A stretch of DNA of 64,000 bases from Tatumella terrea (lineage in GTDB: Bacteria > Pseudomonadota > Gammaproteobacteria > Enterobacterales > Enterobacteriaceae), in NCBI RefSeq assembly GCF_039523755.1, contig NZ_BAAAFX010000026.1:62001-126000 (forward strand), read 5' to 3'. This document shows positions 42,759 through 51,037 of the stretch, piece by piece. A program made the translations under genes and the position numbers. The notes beneath the pieces were generated by a model. The model was given only the letters and a program-made list of their open reading frames with translations, was not told the DNA's origin and did not search any database. Every line of letters starts with the position of its first letter. Positions within the stretch are counted from its first letter, which is position 1.

Positions 42759-43679
42759 TCAGTAGCGAATTTTCGGGTCGATAACGGCATACAAAATATC
42801 GACGATGGCGTTAAAAGCAATGGTCAGCACCCCGACCAGGATCGTCAGGCTGAGTACCAGTGAATAATCGCGGTTCAGTGCACCATTCACAAACAACTGC
42901 CCGATGCCCGGCAACCCGAAAATCGACTCAATGACCATCGATCCGGTAATGATGCCCACGAAGGCTGGCCCCATATAGGACACCACCGGCAATAATGCCG
43001 GACGCAGGGCGTGACGGAAGACAATCCGGCGCATCGGCATGCCTTTGGCGCGTGCCGTACGGATATAGTCAGAATGCATCACTTCAATCATTGAACTGCG
43101 CATGATGCGGGCAATACTGGAGATATACGCCAGCGACAGGGCCAGCATCGGCAATAACACGAACTGCCATTGTCCGCCATTCCATCCCCCGCCGGGCAGC
43201 CATTTCAGGGTAATAGCGAAGATCAGGACCAGTAGCGGCGCGACAACAAAGGAAGGGATCACCACACCGGTCATCGCCACCCCCATCACAGCATAGTCCC
43301 AGAAGGTGTTTTGTCGCAGAGCAGCAATAATGCCGGCACCGATACCGCACACCATCGCAAAACAGAAGGCTGCCAGCCCCAGCGACGCAGATACCGGGAA
43401 GGCCTGGCCTATCAGATAGTTAACACTGAAATCTTTATATTTAAACGACGGTCCGAAGTCGCCGTGGGCCAGTTTGACCAGATAGTCAACATACTGTTCG
43501 CCGATAGGCTCATTCAGGTGATAACTGGCTTCGATATTCGCCATGACTTCCGGGGGGAGATTACGCTCTCCGGTAAAAGGGCTGCCCGGGGCCAGCCGCA
43601 TCATAAAGAAGGAGATAGTAATTAATATAAACAGCGTCGGGATCGCCTCTGCGACCCGCCGCAAAATAAATTTCAACAT
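42759..43679 (-). CDS. oppB: Oligopeptide ABC transporter permease OppB
   Basis: A 306-aa permease with an N-terminal helix (FILRRVAEAIPTLFILITIS), the periplasmic GDFGPSFKYKDFSV loop and the EAA motif DYIRTARAKGMPMRRIVFRH. Same length as E. coli OppB. The 86-bp gap after oppA is a normal place for partial termination, which would explain an excess of OppA. Confidence 0.97.
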   Translation of the reverse strand: MLKFILRRVAEAIPTLFILITISFFMMRLAPGSPFTGERNLPPEVMANIEASYHLNEPIGEQYVDYLVKLAHGDFGPSFKYKDFSVNYLIGQAFPVSASLGLAAFCFAMVCGIGAGIIAALRQNTFWDYAVMGVAMTGVVIPSFVVAPLLVLIFAITLKWLPGGGWNGGQWQFVLLPMLALSLAYISSIARIMRSSMIEVMHSDYIRTARAKGMPMRRIVFRHALRPALLPVVSYMGPAFVGIITGSMVIESIFGLPGIGQLFVNGALNRDYSLVLSLTILVGVLTIAFNAIVDILYAVIDPKIRY

Positions 43680-43765
43680 GGCATTACCTTAATTCCATTG
43701 CTACCGACATTTCTGACCGGAAAACCGGCCTGTGCCACAGACACAGACCGGACCCGTAAAATAAA

Positions 43766-45406
43766 TTAGTGCTTGATTATATATAAGTTTTTATCGTAAA
43801 CATGGTCAAGCGGGTCTTTACCGGTGTAGCCACCGACATAGGTTTTCACCAGCCGGGTATTGGCATAATAGAATACCGGAACGATAGCGGAATCTTTATC
43901 CATGATCTGTTCAGCTTTTTGATAATCCGCCGCACGCTGTGCAGCATCGCCGGCATTGGCAGCATCTTTCAGCGCCTGATCGAAAGCGGTATCTGAATAG
44001 AACGCGGTGTTATTACTGTCACCGGTCTGCATAGTGTTCAGGAATGAGCTTGGCTCGTTATAATCCGCACACCAGCCGGCACGCGCCATCTGGTAGGTTC
44101 CCTGATGTCGGGAGTCCAGATAGGTCTTCCATTCCTGATTTTCCAGCACCACATTTACACCCAGATTTTTCTTCCAGATGGACGCGGCAGCAATGGCCAG
44201 CTTTTTATGCAGATCAGACGTGTTATAAAGCAACGTAAAGGTCAGCGGGTGTCCCGGACCGTAACCGGCTTCCTGCAGTAATTTTTTGGCCTCGTCATTA
44301 CGTTGCGCCTGGGTTTCGGTGAACCAGGCCGGTTTTGTCACATCGATTCCATTGGTGGCAGGATCGGTCAGGCTGTAGGCCGGGGTTTGTCCCTGAGCCA
44401 GGACTTTATTCACGATGATATCGCGATCCAGTCCGAGTTTGATGGCGGTACGGACGCGGGCATCATTGAATGGCGCAGACTTATTATTCAGCTCATAGAA
44501 ATAGGTGCAGAGATAAGGGTCAACATGCAGGTCTTTCGGGTGATCCTGCTTCAGCTTACGGAATAATTCGATAGGCAGGTTGTTATAGCTGACATCACTG
44601 CCATCTGCTGAGTAGAAGCGATTGACGTCATTCACTTCAGAATCGATAGGCAGGAAAGTCACTTTATTGATCACCGTATGGGCATTATCCCAGTATTTCG
44701 GATTACGCACGACGACGATTTTTTCGTTCACGATATGGGCCTGCAGGGTATAGGCACCGTTTCCGACCCAATGCTGCGGTAATGTCCACTGATCGCCATA
44801 TTTTTCGACTACCGGCGGATAAACCGGAGAGAGTGCGGCATACGTCAGTAGCTGATCGAAAAAGGGAACCGATGTGGTCAGTGTCACCTGCAGTGTATGA
44901 TCATCCAGCGCTTTTACACCCAACTGGTCCGGCGATTTTTTACCGGCAATGATGTCATCCACATTTTCCACATGCCCGTATTGCAGATAACTGGCATACG
45001 GCGAGGCTGTTTTTGGGTTGACCAGTCTGCGCCAGCTGTACACGAAGTCCTGAGCGGTCACCGGAGCACCGTTCGACCAGAGGGCATTCTTACGTAAGTG
45101 GAAGGTCCAGACTTTACCGTCTTTATTTTCCCAGCTTTCTGCCACCCCGGGGATCACTTTGCCGTTGGTTCCGACAGTCGCCAGCCCTTCCAGCAAATCA
45201 TAACTGACATTACTTTCCGGATTACCTTCAATTTTATGCGGATCCAGGGACTGTACTTCCCCGCCATTACCTTTTGTTAATTCCTGTTTCGCGGCCAGTG
45301 TGACCCCGGCCGGGACGTCCGCGGCCAGGGCCTGCTGAATAGCCATCTGGCTCATTGCAAGGACAATCCCTGCTGCGAGTAATTTTTTACCAGGTAATTT
45401 GCTCAT
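43766..45406 (-). CDS. oppA: Periplasmic oligopeptide-binding protein OppA
   Basis: Binds peptides of 2-5 residues in the periplasm and delivers them to OppBC. The 546-aa precursor has a signal peptide ending IQQALA before ADVPAGVTLA. Family motifs are EVQSLDPHKIEGNPESNVSY, WTFHLRKNALWSNGAPVTAQ, DFVYSWRRLVNPKTASPYAS and RAGWCADYNEPSSFLNTM. The ATG is preceded by GGAG in a CA-rich leader (AACAAATGCAAACAACGG), the kind of sequence GcvB sRNA pairs with in E. coli oppA; GcvB control is inferred. Confidence 0.97.
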   Translation of the reverse strand: MSKLPGKKLLAAGIVLAMSQMAIQQALAADVPAGVTLAAKQELTKGNGGEVQSLDPHKIEGNPESNVSYDLLEGLATVGTNGKVIPGVAESWENKDGKVWTFHLRKNALWSNGAPVTAQDFVYSWRRLVNPKTASPYASYLQYGHVENVDDIIAGKKSPDQLGVKALDDHTLQVTLTTSVPFFDQLLTYAALSPVYPPVVEKYGDQWTLPQHWVGNGAYTLQAHIVNEKIVVVRNPKYWDNAHTVINKVTFLPIDSEVNDVNRFYSADGSDVSYNNLPIELFRKLKQDHPKDLHVDPYLCTYFYELNNKSAPFNDARVRTAIKLGLDRDIIVNKVLAQGQTPAYSLTDPATNGIDVTKPAWFTETQAQRNDEAKKLLQEAGYGPGHPLTFTLLYNTSDLHKKLAIAAASIWKKNLGVNVVLENQEWKTYLDSRHQGTYQMARAGWCADYNEPSSFLNTMQTGDSNNTAFYSDTAFDQALKDAANAGDAAQRAADYQKAEQIMDKDSAIVPVFYYANTRLVKTYVGGYTGKDPLDHVYDKNLYIIKH

Positions 45407-45585
45407 TTTCCGGCTCCGTTGTTTGCATTTGTTATTGTCTGACGGCCAGGCCCCCCTTACACAGGGAGTGTTTTACTGATTATTTCCTTACCGTCGTTAC
45501 TGTGTCTGTCTTTTTTTTACTCGTGAATAAATCTGATGTATTGATAGCAGGATAATTTCACAGAGAAATGATTCACCTTCACACA

Positions 45586-45618
45586 ATGAAACATAATCAA
45601 CATTATGAAACATAATCA
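45586..45618 (+). repeat. Tandem 14-bp repeat upstream of oppA
   Basis: ATGAAACATAATCA occurs twice with a 19-bp period, about 180-212 bp before the oppA start. Two evenly spaced sites on nearly the same DNA face could bind a regulator. Not a known operator to me. Confidence 0.6.
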
Positions 45619-45656
45619 CTACAAAGCGATAAAGTTCACAATAAAAAACTATTTAA

Positions 45657-45672
45657 TGCATGAAGTATGCCA
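45657..45672 (-). promoter_or_regulatory. Candidate sigma-54 promoter of oppA
   Basis: On the minus strand TGGCATACTTCATGCA has the essential GG and GC separated by exactly 10 bp and agrees with TGGCAC-N5-TTGCA except at a few positions. It lies about 250 bp before oppA. An NtrC-like palindrome lies about 170 bp further upstream. Confidence 0.35.
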
Positions 45673-45832
45673 ATAAATGTTATCCGTAATGAAAATTTCT
45701 AATCTGTCAGGAAACTGACCGACATTCTGACTTGTGTAAAAAACCAGGCGAACAATCTTTAATCAGAAACGCTGCTAATAACAGCAGGAGAATTATTACC
45801 GGCAGGAATGGCGAGGATGCGTCATGGTGCAA

Positions 45833-45864
45833 CCTCACCAAAAGGGTGCCCCATTTTGGTGAGG
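45833..45864. repeat. 11-bp inverted repeat with NtrC-like core, between ychE and oppA
   Basis: CCTCACCAAAA, 10-nt loop, TTTTGGTGAGG. It may end the ychE transcript, though no T run follows the stem. It also includes (45834-45850, minus strand) GCACC-N5-GGTG, the core of the NtrC consensus TGCACC-N5-GGTGCA. Confidence 0.6.
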
Positions 45865-45886
45865 TGTAAAATTGGCGCGAATTAAG

Positions 45887-46543
45887 TTAATGCAGGACAG
45901 ATAAGCCGGGGAACAACGCACGAATACCGGTCACTATAAATTCGATACCCAATGCCATCAGTAACAGCCCCATAATTCGGGTGATCACGTTGATGCCTGT
46001 CTGACCCAGAACACGAGCCATCATCGGCGCTGCACGGAACAGTAACCAGCAGCTGGCGGCAAAAAGTGCAATCATCACCGAGAAGCAGAGAATATTGATC
46101 CAGGAGTCATAGCGCGTTCCCCAGACAATGGTCGAGCTGATGGCTCCGGGCCCGGCCATCAGAGGCAGGGCTAACGGAACGACCCCCAGATTCTCATGCG
46201 GTTCTGAGGTTTGTGCTTTCTCTTGTTTATTTTGCTTATCCTCACCGATTTTTCCGCTGATCATTGACATCGCAATGGTCACCACCAGAATACCGCCGGC
46301 GATACGGAACGAGTCGATCGAAATGCCGAACAGGGCCAGAATACTGTTGCCCAGTAACAATGAAATCCACAGGATGATGGCAACCGATAAGTTGGCCGTC
46401 ATGTTGGTTTTATGGCGCTCGACGGTTCCCTGTGTACTGGTCAGGGTGATAAACACAGGAATGATGCCGACCGGATTCACCAACGCAAATAACCCGATGT
46501 AGAATTTGATATAAGTCGGCAGATCGGAAAGAAAAGAAGACAA
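45887..46543 (-). CDS. ychE: MarC-family membrane protein YchE
   Basis: A 218-aa integral membrane protein of the UPF0056/MarC family (E. coli YchE 215 aa). Six hydrophobic helices are visible, beginning YIKFYIGLFALVNPVGIIPV and including VSVIILWISLLLG-type and GVVPLALPLMAGPGAISSTI segments. Once linked to amino-acid transport (NAAT family), but the substrate is uncertain. Same position between oppA and adhE as in E. coli. Confidence 0.93.
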   Translation of the reverse strand: MSSFLSDLPTYIKFYIGLFALVNPVGIIPVFITLTSTQGTVERHKTNMTANLSVAIILWISLLLGNSILALFGISIDSFRIAGGILVVTIAMSMISGKIGEDKQNKQEKAQTSEPHENLGVVPLALPLMAGPGAISSTIVWGTRYDSWINILCFSVMIALFAASCWLLFRAAPMMARVLGQTGINVITRIMGLLLMALGIEFIVTGIRALFPGLSVLH

Positions 46544-46929
46544 AGTGTACCTCAGGCTGGGGGGCGAAGATCGATGCGTAAGTATAGACAGGTCGACACT
46601 GCAGGAAAAGCACTATTACAGGCGCCAGGCAACCCCTTCTGTTATTTTTTCTGTGACCTCAAACCGGAGTTACGCCTGCTCTGTCCTCCGTGATTTTATC
46701 CCCCTGAACCGCCCTCTTCCCGGCCATCGCGAATGTTCACGCTGAATGGTATCAGCCTGGCACTGACTTGATCTGTATCAGTATGCCTCCCTGCAGATGC
46801 CGATACTCTATCCCTGACCCGACAGTGCTGAAGTGAAACCTTTTTAGTAAACATTCGTATTACCCCTGAAGCACCCATAGCCCTCACGTTTGTTTACTAA
46901 AAAGTTTAATTTTCCTTCAGGAGATAATC
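46544..46929. other. adhE control region, 386 bp
   Basis: Divergent promoter region of ychE and adhE. The adhE ribosome binding site is CAGGAG (46918-46923). A 14-bp inverted repeat at 46840-46904 lies in the presumed leader. No gene is supported. Confidence 0.6.
46840..46904 (+). repeat. Perfect 14-bp inverted repeat in the adhE leader
   Basis: CTTTTTAGTAAACA at 46840-46853 and its exact complement TGTTTACTAAAAAG at 46891-46904, with a 37-bp spacer, ending 25 bp before the adhE ATG. In RNA it would form a long stem-loop just upstream of the ribosome binding site; in DNA it could be a pair of operators. Confidence 0.75.
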
Positions 46930-49608
46930 ATGACTGTCACAAACGTTGCCGGGTTAAATGCACTGGTCGGGCGGGTTAAAAATGCCCAACGGATCTTTGC
47001 CGGATTCAGTCAGGAACAGGTTGACAAGATCTTCCGTGCCGCGGCACTCGCCGCCGCCGATGCCAGAATTCCCTTAGCAAAGATGGCCGTTGCTGAATCA
47101 GGGATGGGGATCATTGAAGACAAAGTGATCAAAAATCACTTTGCTTCCGAATATATTTATAACGCGTATAAAGACGAAAAAACCTGCGGTATCCTCGAGA
47201 CCGATGATACGTTTGGAACCATCACCATCGCTGAACCTATCGGCATTATTTGCGGTATCGTCCCGACCACCAATCCTACCTCAACGGCTATCTTCAAAGC
47301 ACTGATCAGTCTGAAGACCCGGAATGGTCTCATTTTCTCCCCCCACCCGCGTGCCAGAAACGCTACCAATAGAGCCGCAGAGATTGTCTTACAGGCGGCC
47401 ATTGCCGCGGGTGCTCCTCCGGACATTATTGGCTGGATCGATGAGCCCTCTGTCGAACTGTCGAACCAGTTGATGCATCACCCTGATATTAACCTTATCC
47501 TGGCGACCGGCGGGCCGGGTATGGTGAAAGCCGCGTACAGTTCAGGTAAACCTGCCATTGGCGTCGGGGCGGGGAATACGCCTGTGGTCATCGATGAAAC
47601 TGCAGATATAAAACGTGCCGTCGCTTCTATTCTGATGTCAAAAACCTTTGATAATGGCGTTATCTGCGCCTCTGAGCAGTCCGTAATTGTCGATACGCAG
47701 ATTTATGACGCGGTTCGCCAGCGCTTTGCCTCGCATGGCGGTTACCTGCTGCAGGGCGAGGAACTGCAGGCCGTCCGTGGAGTGATTCTGAAGAACGGCG
47801 CGCTGAATGCCGCCATCGTGGGCCAGCCAGCACCGAAAATCGCCGAAATGGCGGGTATTATCGTGCCTGCCGATACCAAGATCCTGATCGGCGAAGTGGC
47901 GGATATCGATGAAAGCGAACCTTTTGCACATGAAAAACTGTCTCCCACCCTCGCCATGTATCGGGCGACCGGTTTTGAAGATGCCCTGACCAAAGCAGAA
48001 AAACTGGTAGAGATGGGCGGTATCGGCCATACCTCCTGCCTGTATACGGACCAGGATAACCAGACAGAAAGAGTGAATCTGTTTGGCGAAAAGATGAAGA
48101 CGGCGCGCATTCTTATCAATACCCCGGCGTCACAGGGCGGGATCGGTGACCTTTATAACTTCAAACTGGCGCCTTCCCTGACTTTGGGCTGTGGATCCTG
48201 GGGGGGCAACTCCATTTCTGAAAACGTCGGGCCGAAACACCTGATCAATAAAAAAACCGTCGCTAAACGGGCTGAAAATATGCTGTGGCACAAACTTCCT
48301 AAATCCATTTATTTCCGTCGCGGCTCATTGCCGGTTGCTCTTGAAGAGATCGCCAGTGACGGGGCCAGGCGTGCCTTTATCGTGACGGATCGCTACCTGT
48401 TTAATCATGGTTATGCCGATCAGGTGACCCGGGTTTTAAAAGCGCACGGCGTGGAAACTGAGGTATTCTTTGAAGTGGAGGCGGACCCGACGCTCAGTAT
48501 TGTGCGCCAGGGCGCTGCACAGATGCATAGTTTCAAACCCGATGTCATAATCGCGCTGGGCGGAGGCTCCCCGATGGATGCCGCCAAGATCATGTGGGTG
48601 ATGTATGAACATCCGGAAACGCACTTCGAAGAGCTGGCGTTACGCTTTATGGATATCCGTAAACGTATCTATAAGTTCCCGAAAATGGGAGTAAAAGCCA
48701 GCCTGGTGGCGATTACCACTACTTCCGGTACCGGTTCAGAAGTGACGCCATTTGCGGTGGTGACCGATGATGCGACCGGATTAAAATATCCGCTGGCTGA
48801 TTATGCGCTGACCCCGGATATGGCGATTGTGGATGCGAATCTGGTGATGGATATGCCGAAGTCACTGTGTGCTTTCGGCGGGCTGGATGCGGTCACTCAT
48901 GCGCTCGAAGCGTATGTGTCTGTGCTGGCGAACGAGTATTCTGACGGACAGGCATTACAGGCACTGAAACTGCTGAAAGAGAATCTGCCGGCCAGTTATC
49001 ATGAAGGAGCAAAAAATCCTATTGCCCGTGAACGCGTGCACAATGCCGCCACCATTGCGGGTATTGCCTTTGCGAATGCCTTCTTAGGCGTATGTCACTC
49101 CATGGCGCATAAACTGGGATCAGAATTCCATATTCCACACGGCCTCGCCAATGCCCTGCTGATCACGAACGTCATCCGCTATAACGCCAATGATAACCCG
49201 ACCAAGCAGACCGCCTTCAGCCAGTACGATCGTCCGCAGGCCCGCCGCCGCTATGCCGAAATTGCCGACCATCTGGGCTTAGGTCAGCCCGGTGATCGCA
49301 CTGCCGGCAAGATCACGGCATTACTGCACTGGCTGGAAGAGATTAAAGCGGACCTGGGTATTCCGAAATCTATCCGCGATGCCGGTGTTCAGGAGGCTGA
49401 CTTCCTCGCCCGTCTGGATAAGCTGGCCGAAGATGCCTTCGATGATCAGTGTACCGGGGCTAACCCGCGTTATCCGTTAATCAGTGAACTGAGGCAGTTA
49501 ATGCTGGATAGCTATTACGGACGTGAATTCAGCGAAGTCCCCGACAATCATGACCAAAGAAATGAAGAAAAGCCGGCCACCGCTAAAAGCCGTAAAAAAG
49601 TGAAATAA
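46930..49608 (+). CDS. adhE: Bifunctional acetaldehyde-CoA/alcohol dehydrogenase
   Basis: Reduces acetyl-CoA to acetaldehyde and then ethanol in anaerobic growth, regenerating NAD+. The 892-aa protein has an N-terminal aldehyde dehydrogenase (about 1-440) with catalytic Cys in NGVICASEQSVIVD and the NAD loop ATGGPGMVKAAYSSGKPAIG, and a C-terminal iron alcohol dehydrogenase (about 450-870) with GGGSPMDAAKIMWVMYEHPE and Fe ligands in ALEAYVS and GVCHSMAHKLGSEFHIPHG. AdhE assembles into spirosomes. Length matches E. coli (891). Confidence 0.98.
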   Translation: MTVTNVAGLNALVGRVKNAQRIFAGFSQEQVDKIFRAAALAAADARIPLAKMAVAESGMGIIEDKVIKNHFASEYIYNAYKDEKTCGILETDDTFGTITIAEPIGIICGIVPTTNPTSTAIFKALISLKTRNGLIFSPHPRARNATNRAAEIVLQAAIAAGAPPDIIGWIDEPSVELSNQLMHHPDINLILATGGPGMVKAAYSSGKPAIGVGAGNTPVVIDETADIKRAVASILMSKTFDNGVICASEQSVIVDTQIYDAVRQRFASHGGYLLQGEELQAVRGVILKNGALNAAIVGQPAPKIAEMAGIIVPADTKILIGEVADIDESEPFAHEKLSPTLAMYRATGFEDALTKAEKLVEMGGIGHTSCLYTDQDNQTERVNLFGEKMKTARILINTPASQGGIGDLYNFKLAPSLTLGCGSWGGNSISENVGPKHLINKKTVAKRAENMLWHKLPKSIYFRRGSLPVALEEIASDGARRAFIVTDRYLFNHGYADQVTRVLKAHGVETEVFFEVEADPTLSIVRQGAAQMHSFKPDVIIALGGGSPMDAAKIMWVMYEHPETHFEELALRFMDIRKRIYKFPKMGVKASLVAITTTSGTGSEVTPFAVVTDDATGLKYPLADYALTPDMAIVDANLVMDMPKSLCAFGGLDAVTHALEAYVSVLANEYSDGQALQALKLLKENLPASYHEGAKNPIARERVHNAATIAGIAFANAFLGVCHSMAHKLGSEFHIPHGLANALLITNVIRYNANDNPTKQTAFSQYDRPQARRRYAEIADHLGLGQPGDRTAGKITALLHWLEEIKADLGIPKSIRDAGVQEADFLARLDKLAEDAFDDQCTGANPRYPLISELRQLMLDSYYGREFSEVPDNHDQRNEEKPATAKSRKKVK

Positions 49609-49617
49609 CCCTGCTCA

Positions 49618-49643
49618 CAGGCTGCCGGTAAACCGGCAGCCTG
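49618..49643. terminator. Hairpin between convergent adhE and tdk
   Basis: CAGGCTGCCGG, loop TAAA, CCGGCAGCCTG: an 11-bp perfect stem 10 bp after the adhE stop. No T run, so termination strength is uncertain. Confidence 0.7.
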
Positions 49644-49663
49644 GCACAGTACCGGGAAAGTCG

Positions 49664-50284
49664 TTATAGCGGGGGTTGCCCGTTACCATAAATCGCATCC
49701 GTGCTGTTCTCATCAATCGCCTGCCAGTAATGTTTACGGCAGACCGAGATATACCGTTCGTTCCCGCCAATAACCACCTGCTCCCCTTCTTTAAACGGCT
49801 TCCCCTGACTGTCGAGGCGAAGTACCATGCTCGCCTTTCGGCCGCAGTGACAAATGGTCTTCAGCTCGACCAGTTTGTCTGCCCAGGCCAGCAGGTACTG
49901 ACTGCCTTCGAACAGTTCTCCGCGAAAATCGGTACGTAATCCGTAGCACAGCACAGGAATATCCAGCGAATCCGTGACAATGGTGAGCTGCCTGACCTGA
50001 TCACGGGTCAGAAACTGGCTTTCATCCACCAGCACACAGTGGATTTTATCGCGCTCATGTATTTCTGCGACCTGCTCCGCAATATCTGTCCCCGGACGGT
50101 ATAACAGCGCCTCTGCCGACAGCCCGATCCGTGAACTGACTTTGCCGTGACCAAACCGGTTATCGATTTCTGCGGTATAAATAACCGTCTTCATTCCCCG
50201 TTCATGATAGTTATAAGAGGATTGCAGCAACGATGTCGATTTTCCGGCGTTCATTGCTGAGTAATAGAAGTAAAGCTGTGCCAT
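49664..50284 (-). CDS. tdk: Thymidine kinase
   Basis: Salvage phosphorylation of thymidine to dTMP. The 206-aa type II enzyme has the P-loop YYSAMNAGKSTSLLQSSYNY, the DESQFL motif (VLVDESQFLTRDQV), and zinc-binding cysteines in ICHCGRKASM and VCRKHY. Same position beside hns as in E. coli; divergent from hns. Confidence 0.97.
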   Translation of the reverse strand: MAQLYFYYSAMNAGKSTSLLQSSYNYHERGMKTVIYTAEIDNRFGHGKVSSRIGLSAEALLYRPGTDIAEQVAEIHERDKIHCVLVDESQFLTRDQVRQLTIVTDSLDIPVLCYGLRTDFRGELFEGSQYLLAWADKLVELKTICHCGRKASMVLRLDSQGKPFKEGEQVVIGGNERYISVCRKHYWQAIDENSTDAIYGNGQPPL

Positions 50285-50550
50285 CAGAAAGATCCCGATC
50301 AGGAAGGAATAATAGCGGTTATATTAACATAATCGTCAACTGAAAATGTGATGATGCATTTACCGGTAATTAAAAGACAGGTTTACATTACCTGCCTGAG
50401 GATAAATGACTCATCCGTCCTCCCCTTCGGTAAAACGTCTTTACGCTTTATTTATAAACGCCGGCATAGTATTCAGTTGCAGTAAATTTTACCGCAGACT
50501 ATGATTATATCCTTACGCATAATAACCAATTAAATTGTGAGATCCGGACA

Positions 50551-50955
50551 ATGAGCGATGCCATTAAATCGTTGAATAATATTCGTACACTGCGTGCGCA
50601 AGCCCGAGAATACAGCATCGAAACGCTGGAAGATATGCTGGAAAAATTTGAAGTTATTGTCAACGAACGCCGTGAAGAAGAATCACATGCTGTCGCTCAC
50701 AATGCCGAGAAAATTCGTAAGCTGGAACAATACCGTGAAATGTTAATCGCTGACGGGATTGATCCGAGTGAATTGCTGCAATCTGTGGCAGAAGCCAAAC
50801 CTGCCACCAGGACCCGTCGTGCCGCGCGCCCTGCCAGATACCAGTACACCGATGAGAAAGGTGAAGTCCGTACCTGGACCGGTCAGGGACGCACACCTGC
50901 CGTGATCAGAAAAGCGATAGAAGCCGGAAAAACACTGGAAGATTTTGCACTCTGA
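50551..50955 (+). CDS. hns: Nucleoid-associated silencing protein H-NS
   Basis: A 134-aa global repressor that coats AT-rich and horizontally acquired DNA, which makes the AT-rich lyase island in this window a likely target. The N-terminal oligomerisation domain (LNNIRTLRAQAREYSIETLE) forms coiled coils. The C-terminal DNA-binding loop reads TWTGQGRTPAVIRKAIEAGK, with the QGR minor-groove hook. Slightly shorter than E. coli H-NS (137 aa). A 266-bp AT-rich leader suggests autoregulation. Confidence 0.98.
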   Translation: MSDAIKSLNNIRTLRAQAREYSIETLEDMLEKFEVIVNERREEESHAVAHNAEKIRKLEQYREMLIADGIDPSELLQSVAEAKPATRTRRAARPARYQYTDEKGEVRTWTGQGRTPAVIRKAIEAGKTLEDFAL

Positions 50956-51009
50956 GTCTGAGCCATGTTTCATCAGGGTTATTTCCTGAACGGTAATAAC
51001 CCTGTTAAC

Positions 51010-51037
51010 GGGAGGATAAATATCCTCCCTTTTTTTA
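51010..51037. terminator. Rho-independent terminator of hns
   Basis: GGGAGGATA-AA-TATCCTCCC followed by seven T. The T run overlaps the stop codon of the convergent epimerase gene. Confidence 0.93.

Larger units (their letters stand above)
45407..45886. other. oppA-ychE intergenic region, 480 bp
   Basis: Long AT-rich oppA leader and promoter region. It holds a 14-bp direct repeat ATGAAACATAATCA at 45586-45599 and 45605-45618, a sigma-54-like GG-N10-GC element at 45657-45672, and an 11-bp inverted repeat at 45833-45864. No protein gene. Confidence 0.6.
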
